Shown here piece after piece: positions 17,341-23,862 of a stretch of 29,763 nt of DNA (its first letter is position 1; every line of letters begins with the position of its first letter). Under the pieces are notes generated by a model. The model was not told where the DNA came from, made no database searches, and saw only the letters and a program-made list of their open reading frames with translations. The position numbers were made by a program, and so were the translations under genes. Source of the DNA: Rhodocyclaceae bacterium UBA2250 (GTDB lineage: Bacteria; Pseudomonadota; Gammaproteobacteria; Burkholderiales; Rhodocyclaceae); assembly GCA_002347285.1 (NCBI GenBank), contig DDXW01000016.1, forward strand, positions 52,878-82,640, written 5' to 3'.

Positions 17341-17818
17341 CGCCATCGACGACCTCGACCGCAGGCTGATCGTCGCCACGCAGGCCGGCCTGCCGCTGGT
17401 GCCGCGCCCGTACCATGCCCTGGCTGAGCAACTCGGGATGTCGGCCGGCGAGGTGCGGCGGCGGCTGGCGGCGATGCTCGAAAGCGGCATCATCCGCCGC
17501 ATCGGCGCGGTGCCGAACCACTATGCGCTCGGCTATCGCCACAACGGCATGACGGTCTGGGATGTGGACGATGCGCGCATCGATGCGCTGGGAGCACAGG
17601 TCGGCGCGCTGCCGTTCGTCACGCATTGCTACCGCCGGCCGCGCCGCCTGCCGGATTGGCCCTACAACCTGTTCGCGATGGTACACGGCAAGGACCGCGC
17701 CGCGACCGATGCGCACGTGGCCGAAATCGCCCGGCTGCTGGACGGCGCCTGCCGCGCGCACGACGTGCTCTACAGCAGCCGCATCCTGAAAAAGACCGGC
17801 CTGCGCATCGGCGGTTAG
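17333..17818 (+). CDS. nirH: Sirohaem decarboxylase subunit NirH
   Basis: A 161-residue Lrp/AsnC-like module and the last member of the NirDL-G-H sirohaem decarboxylase set. It reads DDLDRRLIVATQAGLPLVPRPYHALAEQLG in the winged helix (that is positions 6-35 of the protein). It has RRIGAVPNHYALGYRHNGMTVWDV in the core, and CYRRPRRLPDWPYNLFAMVHG in the C-terminal half, the NirH/NirL-type signature. The ATG at 17333 lies inside the end of nirG. Its stop overlaps by 4 bases the stop of the convergent cytochrome c4-like gene. Downstream nirJ and nirE, which follow in Pseudomonas, are absent here. Confidence 0.93.
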   Translation: MPDAIDDLDRRLIVATQAGLPLVPRPYHALAEQLGMSAGEVRRRLAAMLESGIIRRIGAVPNHYALGYRHNGMTVWDVDDARIDALGAQVGALPFVTHCYRRPRRLPDWPYNLFAMVHGKDRAATDAHVAEIARLLDGACRAHDVLYSSRILKKTGLRIGG

Positions 17819-18495
17819 TTGTCCTTCGGCTGAATGCTGGTCAGGTAGGCGAGGATGTCCTGCAGATCCTCCTCGCTGAAGCGCTCGAGGATGCCGCCGG
17901 GCGCGTCCTCGTCGTGCGGCCGCTCCTTGGCCCGATAGGCCTTCATCTGCTTCATCAGGTAGTTGGTGTACTGTCCGACCAGCATCGGGAAATCGCTGCG
18001 CCCCATGCCGTCCTTGGCGTGGCAGTTCTGGCAATGCTCGTGATAATGAACCTTGCCTTTTTCGACGTCGCCCTCGGCGCGCGGGATGATCATGACCTTT
18101 TCCATGGCGAGCAGCCGGGTCAGCGCGTCGTCCGTGTCCTTGAACTCCGGCACCTTGGTCGAGAGCTTGATCGAGGCGACATAGGCGACGACGTCGAGCA
18201 GGTCCTTGTCGGGAAAATCGCGATGCTCGGTGGTGGGGAACATCGGGAAATTGATGCGCTTGCGGTCGCGGAACAGACGCAACTGCTGTTCGAGATAGCT
18301 GGGGCGCTGTCCGGCGATGCGCGGATACTCGCCTTTCTTGCCCCCCTGACCGAGATCGCCGTGACAGGCGGCGCAGGGGCCATAGACTTCCTTGCCGTTC
18401 TCGGCATCTTGCGCTGCGGTCGGCAGACTGGCGAACGAACTCAAAATGAATGCACTGCAGCTGGCCATCAGCCGCAGGCGACGGTTGCGAATCAT
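17815..18495 (-). CDS. Periplasmic dihaem cytochrome c4-like protein
   Basis: A 226-residue two-domain class I cytochrome c, likely an electron carrier between the bc1 complex and terminal reductases or oxidases. After a signal peptide (MIRNRRLRLMASCSAFILSSFASLPTAAQ) it has CAACHG at residues 41-45 with YPRIAGQRPSYLEQQL, and CQNCHA at residues 155-159 with FPMLVGQYTNYLMKQM, the paired-domain layout of cytochrome c4. The ATG at 18495 is preferred over an in-frame start at 18540 because it gives a clean signal peptide, with GGGGGAAG about 8 bases upstream. It is divergent from regB across a 90-bp region with a RegA-like palindrome, and convergent with nirH with overlapping stops and no terminator between them. 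Confidence 0.9.
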   Translation of the reverse strand: MIRNRRLRLMASCSAFILSSFASLPTAAQDAENGKEVYGPCAACHGDLGQGGKKGEYPRIAGQRPSYLEQQLRLFRDRKRINFPMFPTTEHRDFPDKDLLDVVAYVASIKLSTKVPEFKDTDDALTRLLAMEKVMIIPRAEGDVEKGKVHYHEHCQNCHAKDGMGRSDFPMLVGQYTNYLMKQMKAYRAKERPHDEDAPGGILERFSEEDLQDILAYLTSIQPKDN

Positions 18496-18523
18496 GAACT
18501 GGACTTCCCCCAGAAACGAAAAC

Positions 18524-18538
18524 GCGACAGATTGTCGC
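18524..18538. promoter_or_regulatory. RegA/PrrA-type palindrome between cytochrome c4-like gene and regB
   Basis: GCGACAGATTGTCGC is a perfect inverted repeat (GCGAC-N5-GTCGC) fitting the RegA/RegR/PrrA recognition pattern GCGRC-N5-GNCGC. Centred at 18531, it is 36 bases from the cytochrome start and 54 from the regB ATG, so it could serve both genes and allow autoregulation. Confidence 0.7.
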
Positions 18539-18584
18539 ACCCGATCACGGACTATTGCCTTGATCTGTGTCGGATAATTCGCGC

Positions 18585-19808
18585 ATGAGTATATCCGAAG
18601 CCAATTGTCTGACGCCGGCTGTCCGCCGGCTGGCGCTGCTGCGCTGGTGGCTGTTCGCCGGCATGGCGCTCGCCGTCGCGGCGGCGCCTCTGCTGCTCGA
18701 CATTGCCCTGCCGCTTGCGCCGCTGGTGGGCGTCCTGCTGCTGCTGGGGATCTTCAATCTGGTCGTGCAGCTGCGCAGCGGCGCGGCCATGGGCGTGCCC
18801 GAGTTCGCCGGCCAGTTGGCGGTCGATCTGGCCGGGATGGGGGTTCTGCTTTATCTGGCCGGCGGCGCCACCAATCCGCTCGTGTCGTTGCTGTTGCTGC
18901 CGGTGGCGGTGGCGGCCCTGTCCCTGCCCGGCGCCTGGGTGGCGGGGATCGCGGCCCTGGCGATCGGTTTGTATTCCTTTCTGATGCTGTACTCGTTGCC
19001 CCTGCCGATCGCCGATGCCGAGCGTGCGACCCGCCTGCATCTGGCGGGCATGTGGCTGACCTTCGTCGTTTCGGCGGCGATGGCGGCATGGTTCATCACC
19101 CGCATGACGGCTTCGATCCGGCAGCGCGATACCGAGCTTGCCGCTGCGCGCGAGCAGGCTTTGCGTGACGCCCAAGTGGTCGCCATCGGTCAGCTGGCCG
19201 CCGGCGCGGCGCACGAGCTCGGCACGCCGCTGGCCACGATGAAGGTGCTGGCCGGAGAACTGGCGCGGGATGACCGGCTGCCGCCCGATGTCCGCGACGA
19301 CCTCGAGCTGCTCCAGCGTCAGACCGGCATTTGCAAGGAGATCGTCAGCGGGCTGACCAGGCAGGCGGGCGTGGAGCGCGCCGGGCAGATGATGGCGCTC
19401 CCCGACTGGCTGGAAGGGGTGGTGACGCGCTGGCGCACGCTCTGGCCGCAGGCGAGTTGCACCCTCGTCATCGAGACGGCGGGCAAGCCGCCTGCCGTCA
19501 TGGTCGGGGCGGCGATCGAACAGGCGGTCACCAACCTGCTCAACAACGCCGCGAAGATCGCCCCGCAAGACCTGCGTCTGGTCGCCGGCTGGGAAGGCAA
19601 TCGCCTGCGGCTGGCGGTGCACGACCGCGGCCCGGGGTTCCCGGCGGAGATCCTGCGCCGTTGCGGTTCCGCGCCGCTGCCGGCGGCGGCTGACGGCAAC
19701 GGCATCGGCCTCTGGCTGACCCGCTCGGCCGTCGAGCATGCCGGCGGCCGCTTGCGGCTGGAAAACACCGCGACGGGTGCCGTGGCGACCATCGAACTGC
19801 CATTGTGA
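18585..19808 (+). CDS. regB: Membrane-bound redox sensor histidine kinase RegB/PrrB
   Basis: Global redox sensor kinase (RegB/PrrB/ActS/RoxS family) that phosphorylates RegA when the respiratory chain is reduced. The 407-residue protein has about six membrane segments in residues 15-175. The quinone-sensing GGATNPL sits in the position of the family GGxxNPF motif. The phospho-acceptor box is GQLAAGAAHELGTPLATMK, and the redox-active cysteine appears as QTGICKEIV. The ATPase domain has NLLNNAAKIAP (N box), HDRGPGFP and GNGIGLWL (G boxes). The ATG at 18585 is taken; GTG at 18567 is in frame. A GATAAT hexamer (18573-18578) would place transcription at or near the ATG. regA follows after 18 bases. 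Confidence 0.94.
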   Translation: MSISEANCLTPAVRRLALLRWWLFAGMALAVAAAPLLLDIALPLAPLVGVLLLLGIFNLVVQLRSGAAMGVPEFAGQLAVDLAGMGVLLYLAGGATNPLVSLLLLPVAVAALSLPGAWVAGIAALAIGLYSFLMLYSLPLPIADAERATRLHLAGMWLTFVVSAAMAAWFITRMTASIRQRDTELAAAREQALRDAQVVAIGQLAAGAAHELGTPLATMKVLAGELARDDRLPPDVRDDLELLQRQTGICKEIVSGLTRQAGVERAGQMMALPDWLEGVVTRWRTLWPQASCTLVIETAGKPPAVMVGAAIEQAVTNLLNNAAKIAPQDLRLVAGWEGNRLRLAVHDRGPGFPAEILRRCGSAPLPAAADGNGIGLWLTRSAVEHAGGRLRLENTATGAVATIELPL

Positions 19809-19826
19809 GGAACGGGGGGAACAGGA

Positions 19827-20366
19827 ATGACCATGCAAGTGCTGGTGATCGAGGATGATGAAACCTTCAATGCGGTGCTGTCGCGGGCGCTGACGCGGCA
19901 CGGCTTCGAGGTGGCACGGGCGACCAACGCCGAAGCGGCGCTCGATGCGGCGCGGGCGGCGCTGCCCGACGCGGTGGTGCTCGATCTCAACCTCGGCAGC
20001 AGTTCCGGCCTGCACCTGATCCGGCCGCTGCTCGACATCGCGCCTGCCTGCCGCATCGTTGTGCTGACCGGCTACGCGAGCATCGCCACCGCAGTCGAGG
20101 CGATCAAGCTCGGCGCGACCCAGTATCTCGCCAAACCGGTCGAGGTCGAGGCGATCGTCGCCGCGTTCGAGACCGACGAGGAGAGCGTACCTGCCGCCGA
20201 GGCCGCGTTGCCGAGCGATCCACTGTCCGTCAGTCGTCTCGAGTGGGAGCATATCCAGCGCGTGCTGCTCGAGAACGACGGCAACATCTCCTCGACTGCG
20301 CGCGCGCTCAAGATGCATCGGCGCACGCTGCAGCGCAAGCTCGCCAAGCGGCCGGTCCGGGCATGA
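19827..20366 (+). CDS. regA: Redox response regulator RegA/PrrA
   Basis: Response regulator partner of RegB that controls respiration, denitrification and carbon or nitrogen fixation genes in proteobacteria. The 179-residue product has a receiver domain (VLVIEDDETFNAVL acidic pocket; phospho-acceptor Asp in VVLDLNLGSSSGL; VVLTGYASIATAVEAIKLGATQYLAKP). A short linker follows, then a Fis-type helix-turn-helix, NISSTARALKMHRRTLQRKLAKR, the almost invariant DNA-binding signature of RegA. The ATG at 19827 follows AACAGGA; a second ATG two codons on is possible. The stop is followed at once by a copy of the dispersed repeat. Adjacency to the nir genes and two RegA-like palindromes suggest direct control of nirS and of cytochrome c4. 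Confidence 0.95.
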   Translation: MTMQVLVIEDDETFNAVLSRALTRHGFEVARATNAEAALDAARAALPDAVVLDLNLGSSSGLHLIRPLLDIAPACRIVVLTGYASIATAVEAIKLGATQYLAKPVEVEAIVAAFETDEESVPAAEAALPSDPLSVSRLEWEHIQRVLLENDGNISSTARALKMHRRTLQRKLAKRPVRA

Positions 20367-20392
20367 GCCGCCGCCTCGCCGGCGCCGAGTTT
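20367..20392 (-). repeat. Dispersed GC-rich repeat, copy 4 (directly after regA)
   Basis: Read on the minus strand it is AAACTCGGCG-CCGGCGAGGC-GGCGGC, differing from the core at two positions. It begins at the base after the regA stop codon. Confidence 0.65.
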
Positions 20393-20416
20393 TTGCGATC
20401 GGTCGAAAAATTTCGC

Positions 20417-20444
20417 TTGGCGAACTCGCGGAATCTGCTAGAAT
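20417..20444 (+). promoter_or_regulatory. Promoter of the tRNA-Asp gene
   Basis: TTGGCG (20417-20422) and TAGAAT (20439-20444) are separated by 16 bases and followed by a GC-rich discriminator (GCGCGCC), typical of stringently controlled stable-RNA promoters. Confidence 0.75.
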
Positions 20445-20474
20445 GCGCGCCTTCGATTAATCGAAGGCCGACGC

Positions 20475-20551
20475 GGAGTGGTAGTTCAGTCGGTTAGAAT
20501 ACCGGCCTGTCACGCCGGGGGTCGCGGGTTCGAGTCCCGTCCACTCCGCCA
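20475..20551 (+). tRNA. tRNA-Asp (anticodon GTC), CCA encoded
   Basis: A 77-base cloverleaf. The acceptor stem GGAGTGG pairs with CCACTCC, followed by discriminator G and an encoded CCA. The D arm is GTTCAGTCGGTTAGAAT, the anticodon loop CTGTCAC gives GTC, and the T arm is GCGGGTTCGAGTCCCGT. Only 78 bases separate its end from the thrS start, with a terminator hairpin between. Confidence 0.97.
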
Positions 20552-20564
20552 CAGAATAAAATGC

Positions 20565-20604
20565 AACAGGGTGACCGAGCGATCGGCCACCCTGTTGTTG
20601 TTTT
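20565..20604 (+). terminator. Intrinsic terminator between tRNA-Asp and thrS
   Basis: AACAGGGTG pairs with CACCCTGTT, an inner CCG pairs with CGG, and the hairpin is followed by GTTGTTTT. It ends 25 bases before the thrS ATG, so thrS must use read-through or a promoter packed into very little space. Confidence 0.85.
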
Positions 20605-20629
20605 CAGCCATGAACTCTGGAGTATTGGC

Positions 20630-22564
20630 ATGCCGGTGATCACTCTGCCCGATGGTTCGAAACGCGAATATCCGCAACCGCTGACGGTCGCGGAAGTGGC
20701 GACCTCGATCGGCTCCGGCCTCGCCAAGGCGGCGCTCGCCGGAAAGGTGGACGGCAAGCTCGTCGATACGTCCTACCGCATCGAGAACGATGCCGCGCTG
20801 GCGATCGTCACCGAGAAGGATGCCGAAGGCCTCGAGATCATCCGCCACTCGACGGCCCACCTGCTCGCCTACGCCCTCAAGGAGCTGATTCCCGAGGCGC
20901 AGGTGACGATCGGCCCGGTGATCGAGAACGGCTTCTACTACGACTTCGCCTGCCGGCCGCTGACGCCGGAAGACCTCGCCGCCATCGAGAAGCGCATGGC
21001 CGAGCTGGCGAAGCGGGACATTCCCGTCGCGCGCGAAGTCTGGCCGCGCGACAAGGCCGTCGACTTCTTCAAGTCGATCGGCGAGCACTACAAGGCCGAG
21101 CTGATCGCCGCGATCCCCGCCGGCGAGGACGTCTCGCTCTACCGCGAAGGCGACTTCGTCGACCTCTGCCGCGGCCCGCACGTGCCGTCGACCGGCAAGC
21201 TCAAGCACTTCAAGCTCATGAAGGTGGCCGGCGCCTACTGGCGCGGCGACTCGAAGAACGCGCAGCTGCAGCGCGTCTATGGCACGGCCTGGGCGAAGAA
21301 GGAGGAACTCGACGCCTATCTGCACATGCTTGAGGAAGCCGAGAAACGCGACCACCGCAAACTCGGCCAGCAGCTCGACCTGTTCCATTTCCAGGAAGAG
21401 GCGCCGGGCTCGGTGTTCTGGCACCCGCATGGCTGGCGGCTGTTCCTGGACCTGATCGCCTACATGCGCGCCCGCCAGGAAGCGGCCGGCTACGTCGAGG
21501 TGAACACGCCCGACGTGATGGACCGCGCGCTGTGGGAGCTTTCGGGCCACTGGTTTAACTACCGCGAGCACATGTTCACCACGCAGACCGAGGACGAACG
21601 CGTCTTCGCGCTCAAGCCGATGAACTGCCCGGGCGGCGTGGCGCTGTTCAAGCAGGGCATCAAGAGCTACCGCGACCTGCCGCTGCGCATGGCCGAGTTC
21701 GGCAAGGTGCACCGCTACGAGCCGTCGGGTGCGCTGCACGGCCTGCTGCGCGTGCGCCATTTCACCCAGGACGACGCCCACATCTTCTGCACCGAGGAGC
21801 AGATGGAGCAGGAGTGCAAGGACGTCGTCGCGCTGATCCTCGACATCTACAAGGACTTCGGCTTCGACAATGTCCGCATCAAGCTGTCGACCCGCCCGGA
21901 GAAGCGCATCGGCTCCGACGAGACCTGGGACAAGCTCGAGGCGGCGCTCTCGAACGCGCTCGACCACATGGGCATGGCCTACGAGCTGTTCCCCGGCGAA
22001 GGCGCCTTCTACGGCCCGAAGCTCGAGTTCGTGCTGCGCGACGCGATCGGTCGCGACTGGCAGTGCGGTACGCTGCAAGTGGACATGAACCTGCCGGAAC
22101 GCTTCGATATCCACTACGTGGCGGCCGACAACACCCACAAGCGGCCGGTGATGCTGCACCGCGCCCTGTTCGGCTCGCTTGAGCGCTTCGCCGGCATCCT
22201 CCTCGAGCATTACACCGGTGCCCTGCCGCTGTGGCTCTCGCCGGTGCAGGCCGTGGTCATGAACATCTCCGAAGGCCAGGCCGATTACGCCGAAAGTGTG
22301 GCGAAAAAGATGCGGGAAGCCGGACTGCGCGTCGAAACCGATTTGCGCGGCGAGAAGATCAACTATAAAATCCGCGAACACAGCTTGTTAAAGCGGCCTT
22401 ATCTCGTCGTCGTCGGCGACAAGGAAAAGGCCGCCGGGTTGGTCGCCGTTCGTTCGCGTGATTCACGCGATGCCCGGGGCAATCAGGATCTCGGGCAGAT
22501 GTCCCTGGATGCGTTGATCGAGCGCCTGTTGCGGGAACGCGGCAGCAAGGGCGTGGCGGCCTGA
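20630..22564 (+). CDS. thrS: Threonyl-tRNA synthetase
   Basis: Charges tRNA-Thr and hydrolyses Ser-tRNA-Thr. The 644-residue product matches the family length. It has an N-terminal TGS domain (MPVITLPDGSKREYPQPLTV), an editing domain with HSTAHLLAYALKELI and later DLCRGPHVPSTG, a class II core with ALKPMNCPGGVALFK, HRYEPSGALHGLLRVRHFTQDDAH and the zinc ligands expected there, and an anticodon-binding domain ending RSRDSRDARGNQDLGQM. The ATG at 20630 is chosen for the conserved MPVITLPDG start, with GGAG about 9 bases upstream. It leads the thrS-infC-rpmI-rplT-pheST-ihfA order conserved in proteobacteria. Confidence 0.97.
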   Translation: MPVITLPDGSKREYPQPLTVAEVATSIGSGLAKAALAGKVDGKLVDTSYRIENDAALAIVTEKDAEGLEIIRHSTAHLLAYALKELIPEAQVTIGPVIENGFYYDFACRPLTPEDLAAIEKRMAELAKRDIPVAREVWPRDKAVDFFKSIGEHYKAELIAAIPAGEDVSLYREGDFVDLCRGPHVPSTGKLKHFKLMKVAGAYWRGDSKNAQLQRVYGTAWAKKEELDAYLHMLEEAEKRDHRKLGQQLDLFHFQEEAPGSVFWHPHGWRLFLDLIAYMRARQEAAGYVEVNTPDVMDRALWELSGHWFNYREHMFTTQTEDERVFALKPMNCPGGVALFKQGIKSYRDLPLRMAEFGKVHRYEPSGALHGLLRVRHFTQDDAHIFCTEEQMEQECKDVVALILDIYKDFGFDNVRIKLSTRPEKRIGSDETWDKLEAALSNALDHMGMAYELFPGEGAFYGPKLEFVLRDAIGRDWQCGTLQVDMNLPERFDIHYVAADNTHKRPVMLHRALFGSLERFAGILLEHYTGALPLWLSPVQAVVMNISEGQADYAESVAKKMREAGLRVETDLRGEKINYKIREHSLLKRPYLVVVGDKEKAAGLVAVRSRDSRDARGNQDLGQMSLDALIERLLRERGSKGVAA

Positions 22565-22593
22565 TTTTTTTGGTTTTTTTGGGAGACTGAGCC

Positions 22594-23124
22594 ATAGCGC
22601 AGGAAAAGACGCAGCGCGTCAACGAAGAAATCACGGCCCCCGAAGTGCGGTTGATCGGGGTGGATGGCGAGCAGTTGGGAATCCTCTCCTCTCGCCAGGC
22701 GCTGCAAATGGCGGAAGAGGCGGAGATCGACCTGGTCGAAATCGCGCCGATGGCAAGCCCGCCTGTCTGTCGTCTGATGGATTTTGGCAAGTTCAAGTAC
22801 CAGGAGGCGAAGCGCGCCGCGGAGGCCAGGAAGAAGCAGAAGATCGTCGAGGTCAAGGAAGTCAAGTTCCGCCCGGGTACGGACGAGAACGACTACCAGA
22901 TCAAGATGCGCAACGTCATCAAGTTTCTCGGGGAAGGCGACAAGGCGAAGATCACCTTGCGCTTCCGGGGCCGCGAGATGGCCCACCAGGAGATCGGCAT
23001 GCGCATGCTGGAGCGGATCAAGACGGATCTCGAAGACCAGGCCGTCGTCGAGCAGTTTCCCAAGATGGAGGGCCGCCAGCTGATCATGGTGCTGGCGCCT
23101 TCCAAGAAGCAGGCGAAGCATTAG
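22594..23124 (+). CDS. infC: Translation initiation factor IF-3, apparent AUA start codon
   Basis: IF-3 binds the 30S subunit, prevents premature 50S joining and rejects non-canonical start codons. From ATA at 22594 the 176-residue product reads (M)AQEKTQRVNEEITAPEVRL, which aligns with the conserved IF-3 N-terminus, then LVEIAPMASPPVCRLMD, VKFRPGTDENDYQIK, KITLRFRGREMAHQEIG and EGRQLIMVLAP. An in-frame TGA at 22588-22590 rules out any start further upstream, and the next usual start (GTG at 22645) would remove the conserved RVNEEI segment. GGGAGA (22581-22586) sits 7 bases before the ATA. E. coli infC uses AUU for autoregulation; AUA here should serve the same purpose. Two T7 runs lie just upstream (22565-22571, 22574-22580). 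Confidence 0.92.
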   Translation: MAQEKTQRVNEEITAPEVRLIGVDGEQLGILSSRQALQMAEEAEIDLVEIAPMASPPVCRLMDFGKFKYQEAKRAAEARKKQKIVEVKEVKFRPGTDENDYQIKMRNVIKFLGEGDKAKITLRFRGREMAHQEIGMRMLERIKTDLEDQAVVEQFPKMEGRQLIMVLAPSKKQAKH

Positions 23125-23227
23125 TTGTTGCAGTAGCAGTACCGAGTAGTACCACAAGCGGTTTTGGGTTGTTGAAGCGTTCCCGGATCGGGGGCCACCC
23201 AGCGCCGTGTCATAAAGGAGATCTTCG

Positions 23228-23425
23228 ATGCCGAAGATGAAGACGAAGAGCGGTGCCGCCAAGCGCTTCAAGGTGCGCGGGTCCGGCAGCATCAAGCGCT
23301 CGCAGGCGTTCAAGCGCCACATCCTCACCAAGAAAACCACCAAGGTGAAGCGCCACTTGCGTGGCGTGCTGACCGTGCATGAGTCGGACGCCAAGTCCGT
23401 GCGCGCCATGCTGCCCAACGCCTAA
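23228..23425 (+). CDS. rpmI: 50S ribosomal protein L35
   Basis: A 65-residue, strongly basic large-subunit protein. It starts MPKMKTKSGAAKRFKVRGSG, which is diagnostic for L35, and contains the conserved RHILTKKTTK. AAAGGAGAT precedes the ATG. It lies between infC and rplT in the usual order. The 103-base gap after infC includes repeated AGTA/GTACC segments and could carry the L20 translational control site known in E. coli, but I cannot show the structure. Confidence 0.97.
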   Translation: MPKMKTKSGAAKRFKVRGSGSIKRSQAFKRHILTKKTTKVKRHLRGVLTVHESDAKSVRAMLPNA

Positions 23426-23437
23426 GGAGAGGATGAC

Positions 23438-23797
23438 ATGCCAAGAGTCAAACGTGGTGTAACGGCGCGCGCGCGCCACAAGAAGATTCTCGTTCAGGCC
23501 AAGGGCTATCGCGGCCGGCGCAAGAACGTATACCGCATCGCCAAAGAAGCGGTGATGAAGGCGGGTCAGTACCAGTATCGCGACCGTCGTCAGAGAAAGC
23601 GTCAGTTCCGTGCCCTGTGGATCGTCCGCATCAACGCGGCGGCGCGCGAACTGGGCATGAAGTACAGCACCCTGATGAACGGTCTGAAGAAGGCCTCGAT
23701 CGAGGTCGATCGCAAGGTGCTGGCCGATCTCGCCGTGTTCGACAAGCCGGCCTTCGCCGCGCTGGCGAACCAGGCCAAGGCCAAGCTCGGCGCTTAA
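23438..23797 (+). CDS. rplT: 50S ribosomal protein L20
   Basis: A 119-residue, strongly basic protein essential for early assembly of the large subunit. It begins MPRVKRGVTARARHKKILVQ and contains AKGYRGRRKNVYRIAKEAV, DRRQRKRQFRALWIVRINAA and LAVFDKPAF, all diagnostic. AAGGAGAGG precedes the ATG, 12 bases after the rpmI stop. In E. coli L20 represses translation of rpmI and itself. A strong terminator lies directly downstream. Confidence 0.97.
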   Translation: MPRVKRGVTARARHKKILVQAKGYRGRRKNVYRIAKEAVMKAGQYQYRDRRQRKRQFRALWIVRINAAARELGMKYSTLMNGLKKASIEVDRKVLADLAVFDKPAFAALANQAKAKLGA

Positions 23798-23816
23798 CTG
23801 CAAGCGAAGAGAAGAG

Positions 23817-23853
23817 GGGAGGCACTCGTTGTAACTGAGTGCCTCCCTTTTTT
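23817..23853 (+). terminator. Strong intrinsic terminator between rplT and pheS (possible attenuator)
   Basis: A perfect 11-bp stem, GGGAGGCACTC pairing with GAGTGCCTCCC, has a 9-base loop and is followed by six T residues. It ends 9 bases before the pheS ATG at 23863, leaving no room for a separate promoter downstream of it. Confidence 0.92.
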
Positions 23854-23862
23854 CTGACCTGT

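Noticed and set aside
22645..23124. Starting infC at GTG 22645.
   Set aside because: It would remove the conserved RVNEEITAPE segment; ATA at 22594 with a good ribosome binding site explains the protein better.
23125..23227. An L20-binding pseudoknot before rpmI.
   Set aside because: Known from E. coli, but I could not identify the conserved pairing here by eye.
23798..23862. A T-box or leader-peptide attenuator for pheS.
   Set aside because: No T-box core, specifier loop or phenylalanine-rich short frame can be seen in the short gap; only the terminator itself is supported.
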